From: Streptomyces antimicrobicus
GTDB taxonomy: Bacteria; Actinomycetota; Actinomycetes; Streptomycetales; Streptomycetaceae
Length of the DNA stretch: 64,000 nucleotides
NCBI RefSeq assembly: GCF_020532625.1
Contig: NZ_JAJAUY010000016.1
Location: forward strand, 1 to 64,000
Reading direction: 5' to 3'
The notes under the pieces were generated by a model that saw only the letters and a list, made by a program, of their open reading frames with translations, was not told the origin of the DNA and made no database searches. Below are positions 50,754 to 59,406 of this stretch, one piece after another (the first letter of the stretch is position 1; every line of letters begins with the position of its first letter). The position numbers and the translations under genes are program-made.

Positions 50754-50827
50754 GCGTTACCGGTAAGCGCTGCTTGCCGGTAACGCCGACCCTACGCGTT
50801 ACCGCATGATGACGCCAAGAGGTAACG
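50754..50827. promoter_or_regulatory. Repeated GTTACC/GGTAAC operators between the VOC and CGNR genes
   Basis: GCGTTACCGGTAAGC (50754-50768) and GCTTGCCGGTAACGC (50772-50786) are inverted repeats at 14 of 15 positions with a 3-base centre. A second pair GCGTTACC (50796-50803) and GGTAACG (50821-50827) overlaps the start region of the CGNR gene. This is a strong candidate for autoregulation by the CGNR protein and control of the VOC gene. Confidence 0.65.
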
Positions 50828-50835
50828 TCGCATGT

Positions 50836-51327
50836 ATGAGTGAACGCGCTCCGGCGCCCGGTGGGCTCGCGCTGGTGGAGGACCTCGTCAACACGCTGAG
50901 CGTGGAGACCGGCGAGGACCGCCTGGCCGCGCGCTTCGGTCTGTCCGGCCCCGCGCTCGCCGAGGCGGCCGAGCTGCGCGAGGCGCTGCGCGGCGCGCTG
51001 CAGGCCCATGCCGGCCACCCCATGCCGGCCGAGGCCCGGGAGACCCTGAACCGGCTGCTGGCCGGCGCCCCGCTCACCCTCGCGGTGGCCGCCGACGGCA
51101 GCGCCGCCCTCGCCCCGCCGCCCGGCGACGCGCTGCTGCCGCGCATCGCCGTGGCCGTGGCGGACGCCGTCGCCGCGGGCACCTGGTCCCGGCTCAAGGC
51201 CTGCGCGGACGCCGACTGCCGCTGGGCGTACTACGACCGCAGCCCGGGCGGGCGCGGCCGCTGGTGCACGATGGCGGTCTGCGGCAGCCGGGCCAAGATG
51301 CGCACCTACCGCCGCTCCCGGGCGTAA
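50836..51327 (+). CDS. CGNR zinc-finger-domain regulator
   Basis: The 163-residue protein has an ABATE-like N-terminal helical domain (1-100, GGLALVEDLVNTLSV...LREALRGALQAH) and a C-terminal CGNR-type zinc finger (about 118-160): KACADADCRWAYYDRSPGGRGRWCTMAVCGSRAKMRTYRRS. The hallmark CGNR is CGSR here. Such proteins are predicted ligand-sensing transcription regulators. ATG 50836 has no near ribosome-binding site; an in-frame ATG at 50806 would add ten residues. GTTACC repeats lie directly upstream. Confidence 0.85.
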   Translation: MSERAPAPGGLALVEDLVNTLSVETGEDRLAARFGLSGPALAEAAELREALRGALQAHAGHPMPAEARETLNRLLAGAPLTLAVAADGSAALAPPPGDALLPRIAVAVADAVAAGTWSRLKACADADCRWAYYDRSPGGRGRWCTMAVCGSRAKMRTYRRSRA

Positions 51328-51377
51328 CCGCGCTCCGGACCGACCCCTTTGACCCTTCAAGATCATCACTGTGCAGA

Positions 51378-51986
51378 ATGAGCCGTATGCCGATTCCGCA
51401 CACCTTGAAGACGGCGACGGTCGACGACGCGGCTGCGATCAGCCGCGTCCTGGCCCGCGCCTTCGACGACGACCCGATGATGCGCTGGTTCTTCCCCGAC
51501 GCGGCCACCCGCGAGACCGGCCTGCGGCGCTACTTCGCCACGATCTTCACGCGGCAGTACGCCCGCATCGGCGTCTGCGAGTACACCGAGGCGGCCGGCG
51601 CCTTCTGGGTGCCGCCGACCGCACTGGACAAGGCCGCGCCCGACGCCGACACCGTGCGGGAGCTCGCCGGGATCCTGGGCGAGACCGCCGACCTGTTCCG
51701 GCAGGCCGCCGAGGCGGCCGCCGAGGCCGGGACCCCGGAGCCCGCCTGGTACCTGGCGGTCGTCGGCGCCGACCCGGCCGCCCAGGGCCAGGGCCACGGC
51801 GCGGCCCTGCTGCGCTCGGGCCTGGCCAAGGCGGACGCGGCGGGGCTGCCGGTCCTGCTGGAGTCCTCCAAGCCCGAGAACCTGCCGTTCTACGAGCACT
51901 TCGGCTTCCGCGTCCTCGGCGAGTCCGCCCTGCCGGGCGGCGGCCCCACGCTGTGGGCCATGCGGCGGGAGCCCGCGGCGGCCTGA
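51378..51986 (+). CDS. GNAT-family acetyltransferase
   Basis: The protein has 202 residues from ATG 51378 (or 199 from 51387). The GNAT fold shows an N-terminal TATVDDAAAISRVLARAFDDDPMMRWFFP, the acetyl-CoA loop in WYLAVVGADPAAQGQGHGAALL (Q/RxxGxG/A variant QGQGHG), and LLESSKPENLPFYEHFGFRVLGE. It resembles small-molecule N-acetyltransferases of the Streptomyces puromycin-acetyltransferase group. The substrate is unknown. No strong ribosome-binding site is seen. Confidence 0.88.
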   Translation: MSRMPIPHTLKTATVDDAAAISRVLARAFDDDPMMRWFFPDAATRETGLRRYFATIFTRQYARIGVCEYTEAAGAFWVPPTALDKAAPDADTVRELAGILGETADLFRQAAEAAAEAGTPEPAWYLAVVGADPAAQGQGHGAALLRSGLAKADAAGLPVLLESSKPENLPFYEHFGFRVLGESALPGGGPTLWAMRREPAAA

Positions 51987-52095
51987 CCGGCGTCCGATCG
52001 ACAGCCCGGGCCCGCCGGGTGACCATGGAAGGGGCGGAGGTCCGCTCCGCTCCTTCCCCGGGGTACCGCACTTCGACTCCCGCCCGGGAGGAAGC

Positions 52096-52419
52096 ATGAC
52101 GAACCGACGACGCCTGCGTGCGCTGATCCTCGGACCCGCGCTGGCCGGCGCGCTGCTCGCGGCTCCGGCCGCCCTCGGCGCGTCCGCCCACGCCGCCGCT
52201 CCGGCGGCCACCTGTTCCATCTCGGGTGTCCTTCCCAACGGAAGGGTGCACCTCTCCGGCGGCGGCTTCCAGCCGGGCACCGCCTACTTCTCCTCGCCGC
52301 AGGGCTGGGGCGGCACGGTCACCATCGAGGCGAACGGCGGCTTCAACGCCCCGAACGTCCACAAGGCCGACTACACCGTCTCCCAGGGCAGCGAACAGAC
52401 CCACTGCTACGGCTACTAG
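52096..52419 (+). CDS. Small secreted protein
   Basis: The 107-residue precursor starts at ATG 52096 after GGGAGGAAGC. A twin-Arg-like basic start (NRRRLR) and hydrophobic core lead to a cleavage site near ASAHA (about residue 34). The mature ~73 residues are beta-rich and Gly/Ser/Thr-rich, with one cysteine near each end (ATCSISG and THCYGY) that may pair. I recognise no family. The ends of the mature chain suggest a small, disulfide-closed beta fold, perhaps a surface or exported peptide. Confidence 0.78.
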   Translation: MTNRRRLRALILGPALAGALLAAPAALGASAHAAAPAATCSISGVLPNGRVHLSGGGFQPGTAYFSSPQGWGGTVTIEANGGFNAPNVHKADYTVSQGSEQTHCYGY

Positions 52420-52461
52420 CCGAGGGCGGGCGCCGCGGCCCCGCCCGCGCCCGCCGCCCAG

Positions 52462-52511
52462 GCCTTCGACCCGCCTACGCCTTCGACCCGCCCCTACGCC
52501 TTCGGCCGGCC
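52462..52511. repeat. Three copies of GCCTTCGACCCGCC-type unit at the ugd 3' end
   Basis: GCCTTCGACCCGCC occurs at 52462-52475 and 52479-52492, and GCCTTCGGCCGGCC at 52498-52511 inside the last codons of the UDP-glucose dehydrogenase gene. The spacing is 17 and 19 bases. As with the thiolase gene, the gene end is repeated downstream. Confidence 0.6.
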
Positions 52512-53834
52512 CATGGCCCGGTAGGTCCAGCCCGCCGCGCGCCACAGCTCCGCGTCGAGGGCGTTGCGGCCGTCCAGGATCAGGCGGTCCGTCACGGCCT
52601 TGCCCAGGGCCGCCGGGTCCAGGTCGCGGAACTCCCGCCACTCGGTCAGGTGCAGGACGACGTCCGCGCCCTCGACCGCGGCCATGGCGGAGTCGGCGTA
52701 GGCCAGGGTCGGGAAGACCTGGCGGGCGTTGGCCATGCCCTTGGGGTCGTACACCGTGACCTGGCCGCCCTGGAGGTGGATCTGCCCGGCGACGTTCAGC
52801 GCGGGGGAGTCCCGTACGTCGTCCGAGTCGGGCTTGAAGGTGGCACCGAGCACCGCGACCCGCTTGCCGAGGAAGGACCCGCCGACCGCCTCGCGCGCCA
52901 GCTCCACCATGTGGCCGCGGCGGCGCATGTTGATCGAGTCGACCTCGCGCAGGAAGGTCAGCGCCTGGTCGGCGCCGAGTTCGCCGGCCCGGGCCATGAA
53001 GGCCCGGATGTCCTTGGGCAGGCAGCCGCCGCCGAAGCCGATGCCCGCGCGCAGGAACTTCGCGCCGATCCGCTCGTCGTGGCCGATGGCCTCCGCCAGC
53101 TTCACCACGTCACCGCCGGCGGCCTCGCAGACCTCCGCCATGGCGTTGATGAAGGAGATCTTGGTGGCGAGGAAGGAGTTCGCCGCCGTCTTGACCAGCT
53201 CCGCGGTCGGGAAGTCGGTCACGACGAAGGGGCTGCCCTCCGCGAGCGGCGTCGCGTACACCTCGCGCAGCGTCTTCTCGGCCTGCTCGCTGCGCACGCC
53301 CACGACGATCCGGTCGGGGTGCAGGGTGTCCTGGACGGCGAAGCCCTCGCGCAGGAACTCGGGGTTCCAGGCGAGCTCCACCGCGGTCCCGGCCGGGGCC
53401 AGCTCCGCCAGCCGCGCGGCGAGCCGGTCCGCCGAGCCGACCGGCACGGTCGACTTGCCCACCACCAGCGCCGGTCGCGTCAGGTGCGGGGCCAGGGACT
53501 CCACCGCCGCGTCGACGTAGCTCATGTCGCACGCGTACTCGCCGTGCTTCTGCGGGGTGTTCACGCAGACGAAGTGCACGTCGCCGAAGGCGCCGACCTC
53601 CTCCCAGGAGGTGGTGAAGCGCAGCCGGCCCGTCGAGCCGGGCAGTCCGGCCACATGCGCCGCCAGCAGCTCCTCCAGCCCCGGCTCGTACATCGGGACC
53701 CGGCCGCCGGCCAGCATCTCGATCTTCTCCGGGACGATGTCCAGCCCGAGCACCTCGAAGCCCAGTTCCGCCATGGCCGCGGCGTGGGTCGCGCCGAGAT
53801 AACCAGTGCCGATCACAGTGATCTTGAGGGCCAT
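52494..53834 (-). CDS. UDP-glucose/GDP-mannose dehydrogenase family protein
   Basis: The 446-residue enzyme starts at ATG 53834 (GGAG 6 bases upstream). NAD-binding motif ITVIGTGYLGATHAAAMAELG (about 5-25), STVPVGS, NPEFLREG, Lys215 in FPTAELVKTAANSFLATKISFIN, and catalytic Cys271 in GFGGGCLPKDIRAF are present, then the C-terminal UDP-binding domain with LGATFKPDSDDVRDSP. It oxidises a nucleotide sugar to the uronate, probably UDP-glucose to UDP-glucuronate, for surface polymers. It sits near sugar-nucleotide and LCP genes. Confidence 0.93.
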   Translation of the reverse strand: MALKITVIGTGYLGATHAAAMAELGFEVLGLDIVPEKIEMLAGGRVPMYEPGLEELLAAHVAGLPGSTGRLRFTTSWEEVGAFGDVHFVCVNTPQKHGEYACDMSYVDAAVESLAPHLTRPALVVGKSTVPVGSADRLAARLAELAPAGTAVELAWNPEFLREGFAVQDTLHPDRIVVGVRSEQAEKTLREVYATPLAEGSPFVVTDFPTAELVKTAANSFLATKISFINAMAEVCEAAGGDVVKLAEAIGHDERIGAKFLRAGIGFGGGCLPKDIRAFMARAGELGADQALTFLREVDSINMRRRGHMVELAREAVGGSFLGKRVAVLGATFKPDSDDVRDSPALNVAGQIHLQGGQVTVYDPKGMANARQVFPTLAYADSAMAAVEGADVVLHLTEWREFRDLDPAALGKAVTDRLILDGRNALDAELWRAAGWTYRAMGRPKA

Positions 53835-53956
53835 GGGTACTCCGTAAAGGTGGCGGTGCGGTGTGCGGCCCCCGAGCATAGTCGGGCGTGTTGTCACCAA
53901 GCTCACGCGCGCGGTCCGTATCCCTACTGGGGAGTCGGCCCTAGGCTTGGGTTACT

Positions 53957-53968
53957 TAACGGTAGTTA
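53957..53968 (+). promoter_or_regulatory. TAAC-GGTA-GTTA palindrome before the acyl-CoA dehydrogenase gene
   Basis: A small perfect dyad lies 9 bases before the GTG start, over the likely -10 zone, so a fatty-acid-responsive repressor could act here. The match is short. Confidence 0.35.
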
Positions 53969-53977
53969 GCATGGGGA

Positions 53978-55141
53978 GTGAGCACTTTGGCCGGTTCCGA
54001 CTTCGACCTCTACCGCCCCGCGGAGGAGCACGACATGCTCCGCGAATCGGTCCGCGCGCTGTGCGAGGCGAAGATCGCCCCGTTCGCCGCCGCGGTGGAC
54101 GAGGAGGCCCGCTTCCCGCGGGAGGCCCTGGACGCGCTGGTCGCCAACGACCTGCACGCCGTCCACGTGCCCGAGACCTACGGCGGCGCCGGCGCCGACG
54201 CCCTCGCCACCGTGATCGTCATCGAGGAGGTCGCCCGCGTCTGCGCCTCGTCCTCCCTGATCCCGGCCGTCAACAAGCTCGGCTCGCTCCCGGTGATCCT
54301 CTCCGGCTCCGAGGACCTGAAGAAGAAGTACCTGGGCCCGCTCGCCAAGGGCGACGCGATGTTCTCGTACTGCCTCTCCGAGCCCGACGCGGGCTCCGAC
54401 GCGGCCGGCATGAAGACCCGCGCGGTCCGCGACGGCGACTTCTACGTCCTCAACGGCGTCAAGCGCTGGATCACCAACGCCGGTGAGTCCGAGTACTACA
54501 CGGTCATGGCCGTCACCGACCCGGAGAAGCGCTCCAAGGGCATCTCCGCCTTCGTCGTGGAGAAGTCCGACGAGGGCGTCTCCTTCGGCGCGCCGGAGAA
54601 GAAGCTCGGCATCAAGGGCTCCCCGACCCGCGAGGTCTACCTCGACAACGTACGCATCCCCGCCGACCGCATGATCGGCGCGGAGGGCACCGGCTTCGCC
54701 ACCGCCATGAAGACCCTGGACCACACCCGCATCACCATCGCGGCCCAGGCGCTCGGCATCGCCCAGGGCGCCCTGGACTACGCCAAGGGCTACGTCCAGG
54801 AGCGCAAGCAGTTCGGCAAGCCGATCGCCGACTTCCAGGGCATCCAGTTCATGCTCGCGGACATGGCCATGAAGATCGAGGCCGCCCGCCAGCTGACGTA
54901 CGCCGCCGCCGCCAAGTCCGAACGCGTCGACGCGGACCTGACGTTCTTCGGCGCCGCCGCCAAGTGCTTCGCCTCCGACGTGGCCATGGAGGTCACCACG
55001 GACGCCGTCCAGCTCCTCGGCGGCTACGGCTACACCCGCGACTACCCGGTCGAGCGCATGATGCGCGACGCCAAGATCACCCAGATCTACGAGGGGACCA
55101 ACCAGGTCCAGCGGATCGTCATGTCCCGCAACCTGCCGTAA
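53978..55141 (+). CDS. Acyl-CoA dehydrogenase
   Basis: The 387-residue FAD enzyme starts at GTG 53978; GGGGA is too close to serve as a normal ribosome-binding site, so the mRNA may have a very short leader. Domain order is an N-terminal helical part (1-120), the FAD loop MFSYCLSEPDAGSDAAGMKT, WITNAGESEYYTVMA, LGIKGSPTREVYLDNVRIP, and the C-terminal helical domain with RKQFGKPIADFQGIQFMLADM and QLLGGYGYTRDYPVERMMRDAK. The catalytic Glu is in QIYEGTNQVQR. It catalyses the first beta-oxidation step on acyl-CoA. Confidence 0.96.
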   Translation: MSTLAGSDFDLYRPAEEHDMLRESVRALCEAKIAPFAAAVDEEARFPREALDALVANDLHAVHVPETYGGAGADALATVIVIEEVARVCASSSLIPAVNKLGSLPVILSGSEDLKKKYLGPLAKGDAMFSYCLSEPDAGSDAAGMKTRAVRDGDFYVLNGVKRWITNAGESEYYTVMAVTDPEKRSKGISAFVVEKSDEGVSFGAPEKKLGIKGSPTREVYLDNVRIPADRMIGAEGTGFATAMKTLDHTRITIAAQALGIAQGALDYAKGYVQERKQFGKPIADFQGIQFMLADMAMKIEAARQLTYAAAAKSERVDADLTFFGAAAKCFASDVAMEVTTDAVQLLGGYGYTRDYPVERMMRDAKITQIYEGTNQVQRIVMSRNLP

Positions 55142-55172
55142 CGCTCGGTAGCCAACACTTCTGCAACGCCCT

Positions 55173-55206
55173 GGCCGGAGGCGGCCGCGAGCAGCCGCCT
55201 CCGGCC
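55173..55206 (+). terminator. Terminator after the acyl-CoA dehydrogenase gene
   Basis: A perfect 13-base stem (GGCCGGAGGCGGC with GCCGCCTCCGGCC) with an 8-base loop starts 32 bases after the stop. Confidence 0.82.
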
Positions 55207-55270
55207 TTCGCACGTCTGCGGGTGGGCTAAATTTGTGTCTTCGTACGCCCGGATCTGATGGGGAGAAAAA

Positions 55271-56353
55271 ATGACGGAAGCGATCCTGCTGGTCGGTGGG
55301 CAGGGGACGCGACTGCGCCCCGTCACGGTGAACACCCCCAAGCCGATGGTCCCGGCGGCCGGTGTTCCCTTCCTCGCCCACCAGATAGCCAGGGCCGCTG
55401 CCGCCGGTGTCACGCACATCGTCATGGCCACCTGCTACCTCGCCGAGGTCTTCGAGCCGTACTTCGGTGACGGCTCCGCGTTCGGAGTCCACCTGGAGTA
55501 CGTCGTCGAGGACGAGCCCCTCGGCACCGGCGGCGCCATCCGCAACGCCGCCCAGCGCCTGACCGGCGGCCCCGACGAGCCGGTGCTCGTCTTCAACGGC
55601 GACATCCTCACCGGCCTGGACATCGCCGGCCTGGTCGCCTCCCACCAGGAGGCCGACGCCGACGTCTCCCTGCACCTGGTCCGCGTCGAGGACCCGCGCG
55701 CCTTCGGCCTGGTCCCCACCGACTCCGAGGGCCGCGTCCTGGCCTTCACCGAGAAGCCGCAGACGCCCGAGGAGATCGTCACCGACCAGATCAACGCCGG
55801 CTGCTACGTCTTCCGCCGCTCGGTCATCGACTCCATCCCGGCCGGCCGCCCGGTCTCCGTCGAGCGCGAGACCTTCCCCGGCCTGCTCGCCTCCGGGGCC
55901 AAGCTGCACGGCAAGACCGAGGACACCTACTGGCTGGACCTCGGCAAGCCCGAGTCCTTCGTCCAGGCCTCCGCCGACCTGGTCCGCGGCGTCGTCGCCT
56001 CCCCGGCCGTCCCCGGCCCGCGCGGCGAGGCGCTGGTGCTGCCGGGCGCCGAGGTGGCGGAGGGCGCCAAGCTGTCGGGCGGTACCGTGGTGGGCGCCGG
56101 GGCCCGGATCGAGGCGGGGGCCGTGGTCCGGGGATCCATCGTGCTCGACGGCGCGACCCTGGGCGCGGACACCGACGTCAGCGCCAGCCTCATCGGTGCA
56201 CGTGCCGTGGTCGGCGCCCGTACGGTGCTGGACGGGGCGGTCGTCGGTGACGGCGCACAGGTCGGGGCCGACAACGAACTGCGCACCGGCGTACGGGTGT
56301 GGTGCGAGGCCGAACTGCCTCCCGCCTCCCTGCGCTTCTCCTCGGACCGCTGA
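55271..56353 (+). CDS. Nucleotidyltransferase of the mannose-1-phosphate guanylyltransferase type
   Basis: The 360-residue enzyme has an N-terminal sugar-nucleotide transferase domain (1-230): the activation motif AILLVGGQGTRLRPVTVNTPKPMVP, EDEPLGTGGAIRNA, FNGDILTG, AFTEKP, and DTYWLDLGKPESFVQ. The C-terminal part (about 245-355) is a left-handed beta-helix of hexapeptide repeats (VVGAGARIEAGAVVRGSIVL). It would join NTP and sugar-1-phosphate; GDP-mannose is the likeliest product, as a polyprenol-phosphate mannosyltransferase-like gene follows 52 bases later. Glucose-1-phosphate as substrate cannot be excluded. Confidence 0.88.
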   Translation: MTEAILLVGGQGTRLRPVTVNTPKPMVPAAGVPFLAHQIARAAAAGVTHIVMATCYLAEVFEPYFGDGSAFGVHLEYVVEDEPLGTGGAIRNAAQRLTGGPDEPVLVFNGDILTGLDIAGLVASHQEADADVSLHLVRVEDPRAFGLVPTDSEGRVLAFTEKPQTPEEIVTDQINAGCYVFRRSVIDSIPAGRPVSVERETFPGLLASGAKLHGKTEDTYWLDLGKPESFVQASADLVRGVVASPAVPGPRGEALVLPGAEVAEGAKLSGGTVVGAGARIEAGAVVRGSIVLDGATLGADTDVSASLIGARAVVGARTVLDGAVVGDGAQVGADNELRTGVRVWCEAELPPASLRFSSDR

Positions 56354-56405
56354 CCCCGGGTCGGGGGACCGGCCGCAACGACCGACTTCAGTGAGGCATA
56401 ACCCT

Positions 56406-57218
56406 GTGATAGGCGAGCACAACTCCCCTCGCGCGACGGACGTCGCGTCCACCACCCTCCCCGAGGCGTGGGCCGCCACCCCGCTGACCGTGGTCATGCC
56501 CACGTACAACGAGGCGGGCAACGTGCCGGTCATGGCCGAGCTCCTCATGGGCCTCGACCTGCCCGGGCTGCACCTGCTCATCGTCGACGACTCCTCCCCG
56601 GACGGCACCGGCCGGATCGCCGAGGAGCTCGCGGAGAAGTTCACGGCCGAGGACGGCAGCCCGCGGATGTCGGTCCTGCACCGCACCGCCAAGGACGGCC
56701 TGGGCCGCGCGTACGCCGCCGGCATGACCAAGGCCGTCGAGGACGGCGCGCGGTACGTGCTCCAGATGGACGCGGACGGCTCCCACCCGGCCGGCAAGGT
56801 CGCCGAGATGCTGGGCGTGGCCATGTCCACCGGCGCCGGCCTCGTCGTCGGCAGCCGCTACGTCCCCGGCGGCACCCTCTCCGACGCCTGGGGCGCCCAC
56901 CGCAAGCTGCTCTCGCGCTGGGCCAACGCGTACGCGTCCACCATCCTGGGCACCCGCGTGCGCGACATCACCGGCGGCTTCAACCTCTGGAGCGCCGAGG
57001 CGCTGCGCGCGATCGACCTCGCGTCGGTCGGCAGCGCCGGCTACAGCTTCCAGGTGGAGATGAAGTACGCCGCGCTGCGCCGCAACTTCCAGGTGATGGA
57101 GGTCCCGATCCACTTCGAGGACCGCACCGTCGGCGAGTCCAAGATGAACCTCGCGGTCCAGCTGGAGTCCGTCGTCATGCCGTGGAAGCTCCGCGCCCGC
57201 GCCCGCGGCGTCCGCTGA
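56406..57218 (+). CDS. Polyprenol monophosphomannose synthase-type glycosyltransferase (GT2)
   Basis: The 270-residue GT-A enzyme starts at GTG 56406 (GAGG about 9 bases before). Motifs are PLTVVMPTYNEAGNVP, LLIVDDSSPDGTGRIAE, the DAD site LQMDADGSHPAGKV, SRYVPGGT, DITGGFNLWSAEALRAID and YSFQVEMKYAALRR, with PIHFEDRTVGESKMN. It lacks C-terminal membrane helices, as in the soluble Ppm1 catalytic part. It would move mannose from GDP-mannose to polyprenyl phosphate for protein O-mannosylation or wall glycans. It lies next to the nucleotidyltransferase. Confidence 0.9.
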   Translation: MIGEHNSPRATDVASTTLPEAWAATPLTVVMPTYNEAGNVPVMAELLMGLDLPGLHLLIVDDSSPDGTGRIAEELAEKFTAEDGSPRMSVLHRTAKDGLGRAYAAGMTKAVEDGARYVLQMDADGSHPAGKVAEMLGVAMSTGAGLVVGSRYVPGGTLSDAWGAHRKLLSRWANAYASTILGTRVRDITGGFNLWSAEALRAIDLASVGSAGYSFQVEMKYAALRRNFQVMEVPIHFEDRTVGESKMNLAVQLESVVMPWKLRARARGVR

Positions 57219-57250
57219 CGCGACGGCGTCGCACCCAGCCCGTACGACGA

Positions 57251-57284
57251 CGAAGGCCCGCCGGGAGCACCCGGCGGGCCTTCG
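57251..57284. terminator. Bidirectional terminator
   Basis: A perfect 15-base stem CGAAGGCCCGCCGGG with CCCGGCGGGCCTTCG and loop AGCA lies between the convergent glycosyltransferase and LCP genes. Confidence 0.88.
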
Positions 57285-57300
57285 CCGCGCTGCGGCCCCG

Positions 57301-58599
57301 TCACCTGTTGCCGGTGACGGTGACCTTCTCGTCGTTCTGGATCTGCTTGACCAGCTGCTGCACCTTGGCCTTGTCCCAGACCAGGTTGCCGCCGCGCTCG
57401 CCGGAGATCGGCATGTTCATCGAGGTGCCGCCGCCCGAGCTGATGCCCTTCATCGCGAAGAACATGTCCGCCAGGTCGAACAGGCCCATGTCCTTGTCCA
57501 CGATCAGCGTGTCCAGGCCCGCGCCCAGCGTGGGGTAGAGCTTGAACGGATTCATGATCGTGCCGGGCGTCGCGGCCTGACTGGCCAGCGCCGACAGGAA
57601 CTTCTGCTGGTTCTTGGTGCGCGCCAGGTCCGACTCGGCGAAGGCGTAGCGGGTCCGTACGAACGCCAGCGCCTGCTCGCCGTTGAGGGTCTGCCTGCCG
57701 GCCTGGAAGTCGGCGCCCGACTTCTCGTCCTTGAAGCCCTTCTCGATGTCCAGCTCCACGCCGCCGAGCGCGTTCACGATGTTGGCGAAGCCGGCGAAGC
57801 CGATCTCGGCGTAGTGGTCGATGCGCAGGCCCGTGTTGTGCTCGACGGTGCGCACCAGCAGCTCCGGACCGTCCTCGGCGTAGGCCGCGTTCAGCTTGAC
57901 CCGGCGCCCCTGGGCGGGGAACTTCTTGCCCGACTGGGAGCCGACGAACGAGGGGATCTCCACGTCCGAGTCGCGCGGCAGCGAGATCATGGTGTTCCCG
58001 CTGGAGCACGCGGCCAGGATCATCATGGAGTCGGTGCGCTTGCCGTCGGCGGAGCCGGTGTGCAGCTTCTTCTTGTCCGCGTCCGACAGGCCCTCGCGGC
58101 TGTCGGAGCCGACGATGAGGTACGTGGTGCAGTCGTCGTCCTTCGGCCGCTCGATGACCTTGGACAGGTCCACCTCGCGCCGGACCTTGGAGTCCGCCCA
58201 GACGTACGTACCAATCGTGGTGACCAGCAGCGCCGAGACCAGCACGATCGACCCGATCTTGATCCGCTTGCGCCAGTCCGGCGCCGGACCGGACGGCCCC
58301 GGCCGGCGCGGGCCCCCCGGCGACTGCGGCGGCACGCCGGCGCCGCCACCGGGACGGCCGCCGGCGGGGGAGCCGTAGACCTGGCCCGTGTTGTAGCCGC
58401 TGTCGTAGCCGTCGAGGGTCTCGGGGCTCTGCGACTGCTGCTGCGGCACGCCGCGCGGGGGCGCGGCGGGGCGCCGCGGACCACCCTGCTGGGCGTACGG
58501 GTCCCGCTGCCGGCCGTACGGGTCCTGCGACGCGCCGTACGGGTCCTGCGCGGGCCGCGGCGGCTGCGCGGGGCGGCGGGGCTGCTGCCAGTCATTCAT
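57301..58599 (-). CDS. LytR-CpsA-Psr (LCP) family wall-polymer ligase
   Basis: The 432-residue protein starts at ATG 58599. A disordered Pro/Gln/Gly cytoplasmic arm (1-105) with repeated DPYG units precedes one transmembrane helix (about 114-136). The extracytoplasmic LCP domain (about 155-330) shows LIVGSDSREGLS, RTDSMMILAACSSGNTMISLPRDSDVEIP, VKLNAAYAEDGPELLVRTVEHNTGLRIDHYAEIGF and LNGEQALAFVRTRYAFAESDLARTKNQQKFL, with the key Arg and Asp residues. LCP enzymes link glycopolymers to peptidoglycan. There is no LytR_C domain, unlike the paralogue at 62279. Confidence 0.94.
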   Translation of the reverse strand: MNDWQQPRRPAQPPRPAQDPYGASQDPYGRQRDPYAQQGGPRRPAAPPRGVPQQQSQSPETLDGYDSGYNTGQVYGSPAGGRPGGGAGVPPQSPGGPRRPGPSGPAPDWRKRIKIGSIVLVSALLVTTIGTYVWADSKVRREVDLSKVIERPKDDDCTTYLIVGSDSREGLSDADKKKLHTGSADGKRTDSMMILAACSSGNTMISLPRDSDVEIPSFVGSQSGKKFPAQGRRVKLNAAYAEDGPELLVRTVEHNTGLRIDHYAEIGFAGFANIVNALGGVELDIEKGFKDEKSGADFQAGRQTLNGEQALAFVRTRYAFAESDLARTKNQQKFLSALASQAATPGTIMNPFKLYPTLGAGLDTLIVDKDMGLFDLADMFFAMKGISSGGGTSMNMPISGERGGNLVWDKAKVQQLVKQIQNDEKVTVTGNR

Positions 58600-58705
58600 G
58601 CGCACAAGGATGCCGAACCGGCCAGGTCCGGCGACAGCCCGGGTGGGCCTTCGTACCGGTGCTGTTGCAGAGCTGATGCCCGCGCGGGCCACTTATGGTG
58701 GCTGT

Positions 58706-59251
58706 ATGACAGATATACCGGACGACCCGGACGCCCTGCCCGGCAAGCCGACCTCGGCGTCGCGCACCACCCTCTCCCACATCATGACCAGCCACGACAC
58801 CAACCTCCTCGGCACGGTGCACGGCGGCGTGATCATGAAGCTGGTGGACGACGCCGCCGGCGCCGTCGCCGGCCGGCACTCCGGCGGTCCGGCCGTCACC
58901 GCGTCGATGGACGAGATGGCCTTCCTCGAACCCGTCCGCGTCGGCGACCTCGTCCATGTGAAGGCCCAGGTCAACTGGACCGGCCGGTCCTCCATGGAGG
59001 TCGGCGTACGGGTCCTGGCCGAGCGCTGGAACGAGTCCACCCCGGCCACCCAGGTCGGCAGCGCCTACCTCGTCTTCGCCGCCGTCGACGCCGAGGGCAA
59101 GCCCCGCCGGGTCCCGCCGGTCCTCCCCGAGACCGACCGCGACCGCCGCCGCTACCAGGAGGCCCAGATCCGCCGCACGCACCGGCTGGCGCGGCGCCAG
59201 GCGATCCGGGAACTGCGGGAGAAGCGGGCGGCCGAGGGGCTCGACGACTGA
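58706..59251 (+). CDS. Acyl-CoA thioesterase, hotdog fold
   Basis: The 181-residue protein starts at ATG 58706; TATGGT ends 6 bases before it, so the mRNA may be leaderless. The hotdog domain (about 18-130) has LSHIMTSHDTNLLGTVHGGVIMKLVDDAAGAVAGRHSGG, MDEMAFLEPVRVGDLVHVKAQV and a long strand set. The catalytic Asn/Asp pair lies in NLLGTVHGG and VDDAAG, as in YciA/BACH enzymes. It cleaves acyl-CoA to fatty acid and CoA. The C-terminal ~45 residues form a basic helix. Confidence 0.9.
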   Translation: MTDIPDDPDALPGKPTSASRTTLSHIMTSHDTNLLGTVHGGVIMKLVDDAAGAVAGRHSGGPAVTASMDEMAFLEPVRVGDLVHVKAQVNWTGRSSMEVGVRVLAERWNESTPATQVGSAYLVFAAVDAEGKPRRVPPVLPETDRDRRRYQEAQIRRTHRLARRQAIRELREKRAAEGLDD

Positions 59252-59406
59252 ACGGGTGTGCGGGCGGGGAGTGTTTCGGGTCACGGAACACGCCCTTGCC
59301 GCTCCGGGCACGGAAGGGCCACGTTAGTGTGGCCTGTCCGACGCCTGAGTGAGCGCTGTGTCGGCGTCGTCCCCGAGCCCCGGATTTCCTGCGGAGAAGC
59401 ACCTTC

